Assembly: GCF_003576645.1 (NCBI RefSeq) | Contig: NC_044920.1 | Span: 5,726,597-5,790,596 of the forward strand | Direction: 5' to 3' | Origin: Ipomoea triloba | Taxonomy: Eukaryota; Streptophyta; Magnoliopsida; Solanales; Convolvulaceae | Length of the DNA stretch: 64,000 nucleotides | Part shown: positions 22,763 to 34,906 of the stretch, in pieces | How the letters are laid out: each line of letters opens with the position of its first letter | Position numbering within the stretch: the first letter of the stretch is position 1 | Notes under the pieces: model-generated | What the model was told of the DNA's origin: nothing | What the model saw: the letters and a program-made list of their open reading frames with translations, nothing else | Databases searched by the model: none | Program-made: the position numbers and the translations under genes

Positions 22763-23385
22763 TATATTGCAAATTAAAGGTCTTAATATGACCTGAAAAG
22801 TAAATAACTGACTAAGTGTTTTTTCCTCTTGAAGAAGGAATACGTAGATAATATGTGACATTATGTGCTCATTAAGGAGTTGCTAATGGAGTTATTTATC
22901 TATTTACTTAGTCCATATGAATGATATAAATACATTTGGAATACATAAAGAGCTTAATGTTATTAGCTCATGCCTAAATTTTGTAAATGAAATACTTGGA
23001 AACCAAGTATTATCTCAACCTGCAGATCAAGTATCTCCTTGAAGGAATGTTACAGACCAGTTAGCCTACGTCGGAAAAAATCTTGAAGATGTTTTATATT
23101 GATAGGTATCATTTACTTATCACACTAACGGTTGTCCAATCTATTGAAGCAGATAATGAACTATTTACACTCGAAGCGGATAATAAGGATACCTTACGAC
23201 CAAATTTCTATTATTTCATTGTCATCGGAGCATCACTTTAAAACAAGAAGTTCTATAATCGCAACATGCCTAATTTTTGCGATGAAATTGCTAGCAATAT
23301 TTAACATTCCTCCTACAATGAAATGTTAGAATAGGACTTAACATATCCTCTGGTATCTTTGAGATACAAAGATTTTGACATTTAT

Positions 23386-23387
<2 letters not shown>

Positions 23388-23442
<55 letters not shown>
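23388..23442. repeat. (AT)n microsatellite
   Basis: A simple TA dinucleotide array of about 27 units. Confidence 0.95.
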
Positions 23443-23445
<3 letters not shown>

Positions 23446-23639
23446 ATTGATAGGCTATTTGAGTACTATACTGGCTATTTTTACAAGACACACATGTATC
23501 GTGTCATGGTTCAATCCATGTGAGCTCTAGAAGAGTCACACGATTATTATATAGAATATTTACCCTTGTAACAATCTAATAGATTTATTCACAAAATCCC
23601 TTTTCTACACTTTTTAGAAATATTCTTTGTATAAATGAG

Positions 23640-24208
23640 ATTTGAAGATTATTATCTTCAGTGGGAGTATCATCTTACGTGATCTAATCCTGAAGATTGG
23701 GTCTTGAATATCAACAGTTGTACTCTTTTTCCCTTAGTTAAGTTTATACCCAAGGGGTTTTTTTTTAATCGAAGGATTTTAATGAGACAACTAGTCTAAG
23801 ACAATAATACACATACACATCATGTAGTGTTTTCCTCAATTAATTTTTTTCCACTGGGTTTTTCTAGTGAGATTTTTAATGAGGCATGAGTATGGTATAA
23901 CAATGTTATAAAGGGCAAATGTGCAAATAAATATTTAAATAGCCAATCCCCAAAAATCCTAAAGATTACGCCCTAAAGGCTTATAATTGATTTATGGTTG
24001 TACTCTTTTCCTTAGCTAAGTTTTTTCCCTTTAACTTCAGATTTTTCTTAGCTTAAGGTTTTTAATGAGGCAACCTGTGCAACATATAATTTGACATATA
24101 TACATCATGTAGTGTTTTACTTGACTAAACTTTTCCCTCAAGATTTTTCTAGCAAGATTTTTAATGAAGCATGAAAATAGTGAGATATATAATGTCCAAA
24201 GGGAAGTG
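23640..24208 (+). mobile_element. Copia 3' internal tail with tandem duplication
   Basis: Two similar blocks (about 23726-23890 and 23997-24170) contain 'gttgtactctttt', 'catcatgtagtgtttt' and 'gatttttaatgaggca'. This phrase typifies the stretch just before the 3' LTR in several plant Copia families. The tract ends in a purine-rich 'ccaaagggaag', a likely polypurine tract. No coding is left. Confidence 0.55.
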
Positions 24209-24420
24209 CTGTAAAGATGCCTATTTATGTGGCCATTATCCTTTTTTCCCCGAGGATGTATTGTATTTAGTTTTACCTACGTTGCGTATGAGATTTGTGA
24301 GATCTAATGAGAATGGCGTTTTGGAGTTCACTTTTGATCTTCTTTCCTTTCCTTTCACTGAATGATTATAGTGTAATATTATACAAGATTCGCGAGGATA
24401 CGTACGTCCAATTTTACAAC
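24209..24420 (+). repeat. Probable start of a decayed Copia 3' LTR
   Basis: Directly after the purine tract the sequence reads TGCTGTAAAG, a plausible LTR start. The far border was not found. The call rests on position more than on sequence. Confidence 0.35.
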
Positions 24421-24860
24421 AATAATAACTATAAATATAATTATTATATCTTTGTTATATTAATTATTATGATTATTGAAATTATAATTGTAATATTATT
24501 ATTATTAAAATATTAATTATTATGATTATTGAAATTATAATTGTAATATTTTTATTAAAATTTGTAATGATTTTTTAATATATATATCTATCAATAATTA
24601 AATAAATAGAAATAGATAAATACTGAGAACAACTAATTACTAAAAGACAACAAAGACTAGCTACAATTAAAGTCAACCCTTCTCCTACTTCTTTTACTCT
24701 CTACCTTCTATATCAACCTTCTAAAATCATCATTGTTATTGCACGATTGGACCTCTCATAAATTCCATTAATGGGTCTTTGAATTTTCCAATTTGCTTTT
24801 CACCATTAATGACTATTCAGTGACACTATCACTGCACGAATCGTTCAAATTAAAATCACT

Positions 24861-24976
24861 GGACGAAGACCCAAACATTAATGAGTCTTCGTCCAATTGA
24901 TGTCTTCATCATTGGACAAAGACCCAAACATTTGGGTCTTCGTCTCGAAGACGACGACCCACGCATTGGTCGTCGT
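24861..24976. repeat. Cluster of three short inverted repeats
   Basis: Three consecutive stems are seen: 24861-24894 (GGACGAAGAC facing GTCTTCGTCC), 24915-24944 (AAGACCCAAA facing TTTGGGTCTT) and 24951-24976 (ACGACGACC facing GGTCGTCGT). All are variants on 'gacgaagaccca'. No gene is nearby. Confidence 0.75.
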
Positions 24977-24979
24977 TGT

Positions 24980-25605
24980 TTTTTATATTTAAAAAATAAA
25001 AATTCTTGTTCCACATACATGTTATAACTTATAATAATGAATAGCATGAGGTAAGATAATGTATTTGAATAATGTATTTTATGTGTTAGAATAATGTAGT
25101 TTATATAGGTTAGAATAATGAAATTTTTGAAGTAAGATAATGTATTTTATGAGTTAGTTTTTATTCAGTTACTAGGTTGTATGGAAACGTAACGGGGAAA
25201 CTAGAAAATATAAGACATATGAGATATGTGATTTTAGAATTATTTTTTTTTTACATATATTTATAAAAAAGTAATTGTTTATTAGATTTTGTATTTGGAA
25301 AAAAATACTTTCAAATTTTTTAAAATTAGAAATATAACTTTAAAATGTTTAATTTTAGGAAGTTTTTGTAAATTCGTGAAAGACACATTACAAAAATGCC
25401 AATGCTTGAGAGTTTCCTTGCAACATAGCTCAGTAATGATTTTTTTTTTTTTGGATTAAGTATTTTCTCTTCAACTATTATTTGATTTTCTGACATTTTG
25501 ACATAGAAAAGTTTATATGTTATATATCTTATATCAATTAAGTGATTTTTAAAAAATAGATAAAAAGAGATTCACAATAATGTTACTATTTCATTAGAGA
25601 TTTCT
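24980..25605. other. AT-rich region without gene
   Basis: There are repeated phrases such as 'gttagaataatgta' near 25068-25150, but no gene or recognised transposon. Confidence 0.4.
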
Positions 25606-25608
25606 AGA

Positions 25609-26010
25609 TGAGTTAATACCATTTTTGGTCCTAGATTTATAGGTGACAATCCACTTTTAGTCCTTTTTATTAGAACATCCTCTTTTGGTCCTAGTATTAT
25701 TGTGGCATGACCAATTTTAGTCCTTCAGCAACAAAATCGTTGAAATATCATTAAATACAAATACATTTTAATTTTTTTTATACAAAGTATGCTAAAGCGG
25801 TATATTTTTTATGTTTATTTTTTTGAAAACATTAATAATTGAAAATCGAAATATCCTTGTATTTAACGATATTTAAACTGATTTGTTGATAAAGTACCAA
25901 AAATGGTCATGTCAGAATAATACCAGGACCAAAAGTGAATGTTCTATTAAAAAAGGACTAAAAGTAGATTGTCGCCTATAAATTTAGGACCAAAAATAGA
26001 ATTAACTCTT
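25609..26010. mobile_element. MITE with ~115-bp terminal inverted repeats
   Basis: The left arm starts 'gagttaataccatttttggt' and the right arm ends with its near complement, 'aaaaatagaattaactc'. Phrases such as 'ccacttttagtccttttt' recur inverted in both arms. The middle is AT-rich and non-coding. Confidence 0.8.
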
Positions 26011-26149
26011 TTTAGAAAATAAGTGAAAATTTTATTTGAGGACCTTAAATTAATGTATTTTATTTGAATACATAAATTGTATAAATATATTATAGTATTA
26101 AAATTTAATTAATACTTTTAATATAATATATCCAAAAAAATTCTCCCGA

Positions 26150-26404
26150 ATAAAAATTTTTGAAAATATTTTCTACTAAAATGAGTCATTTTTCGTTCGA
26201 GCAGAATGTGTGTATTTCGTTAACTTCATTTTCCGTTGATAACCAAACACTGAAAAATGACTTTTAAAAGTCATTTTTCGAATTTCCAAACGTATCCAAT
26301 ATATCACAAATAAAAAAAAGAATTATAATATATTTATATTTTTTAATTTCAAAATAACAATTGCAAAATAAAAGGACGTGTAGTTTAACAATCAAATAAT
26401 TTTC
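26150..26404. repeat. Diverged copy of the CSLA 3' flank
   Basis: This matches 30055-30318 in the same orientation. Shared phrases include 'cgttaacttcatttt', 'ttgataa.caaa', 'tatcacaaataaaa' and 'aaaataaaaggacgtgt'. The second half of the match lies in the 3' untranslated part of the CSLA gene. No exon sequence follows. Confidence 0.65.
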
Positions 26405-26554
26405 AAAAAAGGACTCATTTTTCAGAAATTATTTTAATTTTCTAGTGTTTGGCAGAGTGTAAAAATTTTTTTTTTTAATTTGACTGAAAGTTAAGAAATT
26501 GTACTTTTTATGTTTGGTTCAATTTAAATTCTTGAAAATGAACATATTACTTGT

Positions 26555-26560
26555 TATAAC

Positions 26561-26617
<57 letters not shown>

Positions 26618-26629
26618 CACCATCATGTC

Positions 26630-26664
<35 letters not shown>
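26555..26664. repeat. (TAA)n microsatellites
   Basis: Two TAA arrays are separated by 'tcaccatcatgtca'. A third TAA array lies at 26872-26914. Confidence 0.95.
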
Positions 26665-26872
26665 CTAAAAACATAATAAATGTAAATGAAGGTTATACCC
26701 CTCATTTATGTCCGTTTCTTCCGTTAAATTTTTTTGTACATTATGCTATAAAAGTTGTACTACATAATATTTTGGACAAATATACCCCTACTGTTATAAC
26801 TTCCGTTATCTTTTCCACTACTGTTACTATGCACATGCATCCACCATATATTTTCTTATTATCTTCTTCTTC

Positions 26873-26915
<43 letters not shown>

Positions 26916-27002
26916 TACACATTAAATATTAGAGTTATATGTTAGTTATTTTTTAAAATATAAATATCCAATTTATAAAAATATTTTACATTATTATTAT
27001 TA

Positions 27003-27765
27003 GGGAAAATGACACTTTTTCCCCCTATGTTATGTGCTTATAGCACTTTTCCCCCCTATGTTATTAAAGTGACAGTTTTTCCCCCTCAGTTATTTTAAAA
27101 GTGGTAGTTTTCTCCCTTGTAATATTAAATTGACATTTTTGCCCTTAAAAATAACCATTTCATTTATTTTTATTCTCCAACCAATTATATTATATTACTA
27201 ATATGTATGGAAGATCACAGTTCGATACGAACCTAATCGAACACTGTAGCAATTGAACTTAAATAGTATAGACGGTTACGGTTACGATTCAGAACCGAAA
27301 AAATAAAATTAAATAATTGTTGAATTTAGACTATTTTTAAATTAGAAATAAAATTATAAAAATAAATAAATAAATAAGTTTTGATTGGCGGTTCAAAATC
27401 GAAATTGGAACCGAACCGTACCGATTTATCAAAATATTGATCATTTTTACTATATATGACTGTGGTTAAGTTCCGGTTCACGGTTCAACAATTATTTAAT
27501 TTTATTTTTTCGGTTATGAATCGTAACCAGAACCGTCCATACTATTTCGGTATGATTGTTACAGTGTTTGGTTAGGTTCGAACCGAATCGTAATCATCCA
27601 TACCTATAAGTAATAATTTGTTGGAGAAGAAAAATAAATGAAATAATTATTTTTAAGGGTAACAATGTCAATTTAACATTTCAGGGGGAAAAACTGCCAC
27701 TTTAATAACACAGGGGAGAAAAGTGTTATAAGCACATAACATAGGGGGAAAAGTATCATTTTCCC
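27003..27765. mobile_element. Large foldback element (two ~350-bp arms)
   Basis: The left end GGGAAAATGACACTTTTTCC is mirrored by the right end 'aaaagtatcattttccc'. The inversion continues inward through 'cctatgttatgtgctta', 'ttaaattgaca' and 'ggttacg'-rich parts to a short centre near 27385. It sits inside a TTA array, so its TTA flanks are not informative as a target duplication. It has no coding capacity. Confidence 0.85.
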
Positions 27766-27797
<32 letters not shown>

Positions 27798-27905
27798 TAC
27801 TATATTAAAATGTAAATAAATTTAAAGTTTTAATACAAAATACTAATATTGGGCACTTATTTTTTGCACATCGCGCATAAGAAAAACTAGTAATAATAAT
27901 AATAT

Positions 27906-28316
27906 GTGGTGATGGTGGTGGTATGGTGTGATGTTGTAGTAGTGGTGGAGATGGTGGTGGTGTTGGTGTTGGAGGTAATGGAGGTGTTGGTGGCGGTGGT
28001 GTGGTAGTGGTGGTGGTTGTGTGGTAGTAGTGGTGGTGGTGTGGTGTTCGTGGTATTGGTGGCCTTGGTGGCGATTATGGTGGTGGTGGTGTGGTAGTGG
28101 TGTTGGTATTGGTGGCGGTGGTGGTGATAGTGGTATGGTAGTGGTATTGGTGTGATAGTTGTGTTGGAGTTGGTGGTTGTTCTGGTGGTAGTGGTGATGC
28201 TAGTGGTACTGTTAGTGTTGGTGTATGTGGTGGTGGTCGTCGTGTGATATTGGTGGTGGTGGTAGTGATGATGATGTGGTTGTGTTGTAGTGTGGATCGT
28301 ATGGTTGTGGTGGTGG
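27906..28316. repeat. GGT-rich minisatellite-like tract
   Basis: About 400 bp are almost free of C, made of variants of 'ggtggtggtgtggtagt'. The strong G/T strand bias stands out in AT-rich surroundings. Confidence 0.85.
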
Positions 28317-28471
28317 TAATAATAATAATATGGAAACTAACTTAAAAAAAAAATAAAAAAGGAGGAGATACGTAAAATAAAGAATCCGGAAAATGTCTTT
28401 CAAAAAAAAAATTAGGAATACATTTACTGTCAAATTGAACATTTTTTTCTATTGACCAGAATATCGCAAAT

Positions 28472-28974
28472 TATGCTGTGGACCCAGGTGAAACATATTG
28501 CTGAATATAGAGTTGTCCAAAAATGTGTGAATGTAGAGGTTTCAAAGTGTGAATGTAGAGTATAGAAATCGTGAATGTAGATTTATGATTGTGTAAATGT
28601 AGAGTTGCCCAGAAATGTGTGAATGTGGAGGTTTCAAATTGTGAATATGGAGTATAGAAATCGCGAATGTAGAGTTATGCATGTGTGAATCTGTAATAGA
28701 GTTAAGAAGTTCTAGCAACTTGTAGCCCTGTAATGTGTGAATGTGGAGTTCTCAAGTTGTGAATATGGAGTATAGGACATGTGAATATAGAGTTTTGAAT
28801 GTGTGAATGCATAACAGTGGTAATATAGTTACTAAACATATAATCTTGTAATGTGTGAATGTGGAGTTTAAAAATTGTGAATGTAGAGTATAATGTATGT
28901 GAATGTAGAGTATATGATATGTGAATGTAGACCCAGGTCCACCTTGCAAGGTGGACCTGGGTCCACGGCATAAC
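28472..28974. mobile_element. Palindrome-ended element, copy 1
   Basis: It starts 'attatgctgtggacccagg', of which only the first half of the terminal palindrome remains. It ends with the complete palindrome at 28931-28964 (core GGTCCACCTTGCAAGGTGGA) and 'cacggcataac'. The interior is a degenerate repeat of 'tgtgaatgtagag'. Copies 2 and 3 lie at 29415-29735 and 32047-32668. Confidence 0.75.
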
Positions 28975-29414
28975 AACCCCATAATAGATTTTTTTTTTTA
29001 ACTTTATTTTCTTTGAATACCCAAATGCTGACAAATTTAGAAAATGACTTCCTGAAGTCATTTTTCAAGTTTCCAAATGGACCTGAAATGTAATAACTCT
29101 AAATTAAATAAACTGAAGAAAATTTATTATTTTTAAATGTTTTGGGTTTTGGGCTGGGTCAAGATTTTATTCTTTTGTCCAGCCCAATTCAATTCACATT
29201 TCAGTCAAACATTGATAAAATGTAATCAGTCTGAATTAAAGAAATTGATTTAAAAAGAAAAACTTAAATGTTTTTAATCTTTTGAACTATGAATCAGGCC
29301 AAGTCAAGATTTTTAAAGTTTGACCACCCAACTTAACTCATATTTTTAACTGGACTAGCCCAATCTAGTTCAAATAATAACCAGACAAATGGCAAGCCAA
29401 CTCACCCATTTGTC

Positions 29415-29735
29415 AGTTGTTATGCCATGGACCCGGGTCCACCTTGCAAGGTGGACTCGGGTTTATGTTCACAACTTCATAACTCCATTTTTATAATTTC
29501 ATAGCTCCATGTTCACAATTTCATAATCCCATGTTCACAGTTTTATAACTCCATGTTCACAATTTCATAACTCTATATTGTGAACATAGAGTTCTAAAAT
29601 TATGAACATAGAGCTCAAAATTACATATATAAATTGTGAACATAGACTTCTAAAATTGTGAATATAAAGCTATAAAATTATGAACATAGACTCGGTCCAC
29701 CTTGCAAGGTGGACTCGGGTCCATAGCATAATTTA
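29415..29735. mobile_element. Palindrome-ended element, copy 2
   Basis: Palindrome cores at 29433-29458 and 29696-29719 flank an interior of 'ttcacaatttcata' and 'attgtgaacatagag' units in opposite orientation. Imperfect flanking 'cccatttgt' and 'ccctatttgt' could be a 9-bp target duplication. Confidence 0.7.
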
Positions 29736-29747
29736 CCCTATTTGTAG

Positions 29748-29998
29748 CAAATTATTGTGTGGACCATGATCCACATAGCTGCATGGACCATGAATGCAAT
29801 ATACTTTTTTAATATAATAAAAGTACATTATTTGTATACTGAATGCACATTATTTGATTATATATAAAAATTATGTACTTTCAAATAATGCACTTTATGT
29901 ATACAAATAATGTATTTTTAGTATATTAAAAATGTATTTTTTTATTTATGGTGCATACAAATATGTAGACTATAGTCCATACAATGATGATTGCCCAT
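29748..29998. mobile_element. Small MITE related to the palindrome-ended family
   Basis: The left end 'gcaaattattgtgtggacca' faces the right end 'tagtccatacaatgatgattgccc' in imperfect inversion. The interior is AT-rich with 'aaataatgcactttatg' units. It lies just downstream of the CSLA gene. Confidence 0.5.
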
Positions 29999-30359
29999 TT
30001 GTTATCACTTAGGAGGAGAGAGAGAATTAAGCATGAGGTATGAATCCAAAAATTGTCTTCCGAATACAAATCTCATAATATATTTTATACCAAAATGGGT
30101 CATTTTTTGTTTGAGGCTTTGAGCAAAATGAGTATTTTACGTTAACTTCATTTTTCGTTGATAAACAAATACAGAAAATTATTTATTTTTAAATAATGAC
30201 TTTCAAAAGTCATTTTTAGATTTCCAAGCATACTCATCGTATCACAAATAAAAGGGAAATGATAATATATTTTTATTTTTGAATTTTAAAATAAAAGGAC
30301 GTGTGTTTTAACAATCAAATCATCCTCCGAAAACAAGTTCTCAATCTCCCAAACCTGAG

Positions 30360-33300
30360 CTAAGAAGTTGTGACAAATGCACCAACGTAACCAAATCCTA
30401 TGACTAAGAATGACAATCCTTGGAGAAACAAATATACAAAATAATAGTTGTCTCCGAAACAAAAGTTGTACCACCCACAAAATAGGAGGTAGAATCCAAC
30501 AATGATCTCCAACAAATGCAACCTATACATCAAAAAAAAAAAAAAATCAATTACAAATCATTAGTAAGAATTAAAATTCATTTCTATTACGCAGATTATA
30601 GACATTTTTGCATACACGGTAACTAAGTTGGTTCTTTGAATGGCAAATTGTCGATAAGAATACAAGATAGAGTCTGCTCAGCCACAATTCGAAAGTCACA
30701 CTTAATGTGGGAGCCACACCCAATGTGGGGACACTAAACACTGACCTTCCTATCTAATGAGCTACTGAGTCATCCTAATTTACTATCTCACAAATTAAAT
30801 CTTATCGGGGCGAGGTGTGAAACTCTGAACAAAAATTTTCACTTTTTGTAAGCAAGAATATAGACATTTTTACTTTTAATAATCAACTATTAATTCCATC
30901 ATTTTTATAAAACAAAAAAGTATACCTTTCTCCAATTCTAAAACGAGGAAGCTTCTTTAAAGCTTTAGACCCCGTTTTAGCCTTGAGGGCACTGCCAAGC
31001 TTCTCAGTGATAACCCATTCATGGACTCTCCCGACTTCAAGAAGGCCGATGAACGTTGCAATAGTCCGGTGAAGGGACATAACATTCTCAAAAAGCATCC
31101 ATAAAACCACCAAATGGAATGATCTAAAAAATCAGCAAAAACAAACACAAAATTGTTTAAGAAAATCTATATTCAGAAAATAAAAATATTCATAGAACAA
31201 ATTAATTGACATGTGTTCTATCCCTAAACAATAGTTGGATTGCATATTTATATTTATATATTATATGCTCAACACGATCTCATGTGTGCGGGCCGATTTC
31301 CAATACAAAATTGAAACATATGCTCCATCTCAACTAAAAGTTTAAGCTGATAGTTTTATTGAGCATTTATGTTTATATATATTATATGCTCAACAAAATT
31401 AAGGTTTACCTGGGGGTGGGAAGAACATTGAGAACAGCCACAGCTAAAGGGACGTAAAGAGCTCCCCAAATGGGAACTTGGACTTGTGGGATCAAAACAG
31501 TTGCAGGCAAAACGAGGCAGTAGTAGGTGAAGGTGACAATGTGTGCAACGATTTTGTTGACGAAGAAAAAGGCGTATATGAGGTACACTTTCTTCCATAT
31601 CGACACTTTCTGCACATGTTTAAGGTAAATTAATGGATAAGTAATAACTGATGGCATGTTGGGTAAACATTATTAAGGTTGAGTGGTTACGTTGTTTGAT
31701 TATTTGGTTAGTTTGTACCTTGTTTGTCATGATCTCAATGGCCATTTTCTTGAAAAGATTGGCAGGGCCACATGACCATCTGTGTTGCTGGAATCTGTAT
31801 GCCTTGAAACTGCTTGGTAGTTCATTTTTCACCTATGTTGTTTTTGGAGGAACATAGATAACAAGAAGAATCAGCATTCAGCAAGTAGTCTCGCTCTTAG
31901 CTTTCATGAAAGATGGGATAATTAATCATGAAAGTTGGCCCAAAAGCCCAATGCGATGATTTAGTACGCCCAATGGATCCAGCTCAGTGTGAGATCCAGC
32001 TCAAAGGAATGATTTTACTGTGAACCGTGAACCGTGGTCCATATGGGCAAATTATGCTGTGGACCCAGGTCCACCTTGCAAGGTGGACCTGGGTCCAAAA
32101 CTACGTCGTTTTGTCTCTTTTTTTTTCCTTTTTTTTTTAATTAAATTAGTAAATACATTGCTGAATTAGAGTTGCCCAAAAATGTGTGAATGTAGAGGTT
32201 TCAATGTGTGAATGTAGAGTCTAGAAATCGTGAATGTAGACTTATGATTGTGTGAATGTAGAGTTGCCCAGAAATGTGTGAATGTAGAGGTTTCAAAGTG
32301 TGAATGTAGAGTATAGAAATCGTGAATATAGAGTTATGCATGTGTGAATCTGTAATAGAGTTAAGAAGTTCTAGCAACTTGTAGCCCTGTAATGTGTGAA
32401 TGTGGAGTTCTTAAGTTGTGAATATAGAGTACAGGACCTGTGAATATAGAGTTTTGAATGTGTGAATGCATAACAGTGGTAATATAGTTACTAAACATAT
32501 AATCCTGTAATGTGTGAATGTGGAGTTTACAAAGTTTGAATGTAGAGTATCATATAATCCTGTAATATGTGAATGTGGAATTTACAAAGTGTGAATGTAG
32601 AGTATAGTGTATGTGAATGTAGACCCAGGTCCACCTTGCAAGGTGGACCTGAGTCCACGGCATAACAACCCGTCCATATGGACCATGGCCGAAATGACAT
32701 CCACAATCATCATGGACCTTGGCCTGTTGTATAATTTGCGCACCACAGCTAAGTCATAGCCAATTATATTATAGAGCATAATTTACATTGCAATGTGGAT
32801 CACAAATAAATATTCATTTTAAATATACTGAATGTTTATTTTTTTGGTTCATGCACCTAAAAATAAACCTCTACTATACTAATAATGAATCTTATGCCAA
32901 TGATCCATCTTGTAATGATTGGTAAATCATCTGATCATTAATTCATTATACAGTGGCCATGGTCTACATGGATCATGGCCAAAATAGCAATCGTTATGTC
33001 CGTTATGTTCTGTAGCGTGTTGAGGTTTTTTTTTGATATAATGAAATTATCGTGTGTATCAAATAAACTGAATAGCATATCTCACATATATGTATATTGT
33101 CAAATGAAATTGTTGTTAAATTAAAATGTTACTATAGTGGTGCTATAATGAACTTATGGTGTATAAATGAAATTGAACAATAGGTCAATATAATAATTAT
33201 CTGCGGTGTTTAGTGTTTACCTTGACATCACCAAGAAACACAAATTTCCAGCCTTTGATACCAGCTCGGCAACCCAGATCCATGTCTTCCACTGTCGTAC

Positions 33301-34844
33301 GCTCTTTCCATCCTCCTGCATCATTCAACGCTGCTATTCTCCATACACCTGCTGTTCCTGCATATTTAAATTTTTGTTTTCTTTTTATTTTTGCATATTA
33401 TCTTATGAGTTTAATTATATATGTCTGTAATCTTGATTATCGTTAGTATATATGAGGGTACCGTTGAAGCCAAAAAATGCATGGACTGCAGACCCAACTT
33501 CTTGCTCCACTCTGAAATGGTAATCCATTGACATTTCTTGCATTCTTGTTAGCATGCACTCGTCAGAGTTGACTGCACCAATTGCAATTTATAAACACAA
33601 TTTGTTATTAGAAATATTAAATATTTCCGCACCAGATCTGATGTTAATATGACAACTGGAGACACTTATATTTTATGGAGTAATATAAAAGTATTTTGGC
33701 CTAAAACATAGTGGGTGTGTTTGGTACCAACATGGGAATTGAAATTGGAACGGAAATCAAATATTTGGTAATTGTAATGGGTCTTTGTGAAAGTATTTTG
33801 CATGTTTGGTAGTAAGGTAGAATTAGAATGATTAACAATATTGATGTTTGGTTATATGTATAACTCTATAATCAGAATAAAAGTTCTAAAAATAGAAAAA
33901 CAAAAAATCAAGACAATTAATTTTAAGAGTGACGATGGAATGAGTAAGTAATGCAATGAGAAAGTCGATGAAGTGAGGAGGCGACAAAATGAGGAAGCAA
34001 TGAAATGAGGATCGGAAGGATAAGCTAAGGCTGGATTAAAGGATTAATACTTGATTTAATATAGGTAATGGCCAGGTTTTGTAATGATAGGAGTAATCAA
34101 ATCTTATATCTTGTGTCTATATTACCCAAACAATGTGTATGATTTTTATTCTCATTCCTTATGTTTAACTCACGAACCAAATACACTCAATATGCATATA
34201 CACGTATACATACATACCAAATTTCCAGCTAGCTTGAACGAGGGCGAGGTTGGGGTTATGTACGAGATAAGGGATGGTGCGGTACAAGAAGTCAGGGTCG
34301 GGTTGAAAATCAGCATCAAAGATGACAACATATTCACACAGCTTTACATAGCTATGCTTCATTCCTTCCTTGAGGGCTCCTGCTTTGAACCCTTTTCTGT
34401 TCTCTCTACTTTCACACTTTATGTTCACTCCTTCCCCTGCCCATTTCCTGCACTCTTCTTGGACCAATTCCTGTATGTTTGTTATTTATTACCAAAATTA
34501 AAACATATATTAGAGAGAAATAATATACATTAGTATTCCAATTTATATTGCATCATGACATGTTTGTTTTCTTCTCTTTTCCAGAGTAATGAGAAGTTTA
34601 ATATATCGTGATCCCATAAAATTTTAATTCTTCAAATTTTAAGAATTGAAACTTCAAAGAAAAACATTTCCCTCAAACTAATGAAAAGTGGTTCGAATTG
34701 AAAGTTCAGTCATAGACTTTTCAACTACCTTTTTTAACCATTTTGGGAATTTAAAAATTTTTTGTTGCTATCACCGACGTTACCACCGATCAAATAATTC
34801 GTAACACCAATCAGCAACAGTAGTAAAAAATTTTAGACAGCTAT

Positions 34845-34906
<62 letters not shown>

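Noticed and set aside
26150..26404. A second, downstream CSLA gene
   Set aside because: Only flank and 3' untranslated similarity is present. No exon sequence could be found around it.
28702..29061. 119-residue minus ORF
   Set aside because: It is the palindrome-ended element's 'tgtgaatgtagag' repeat read in frame.
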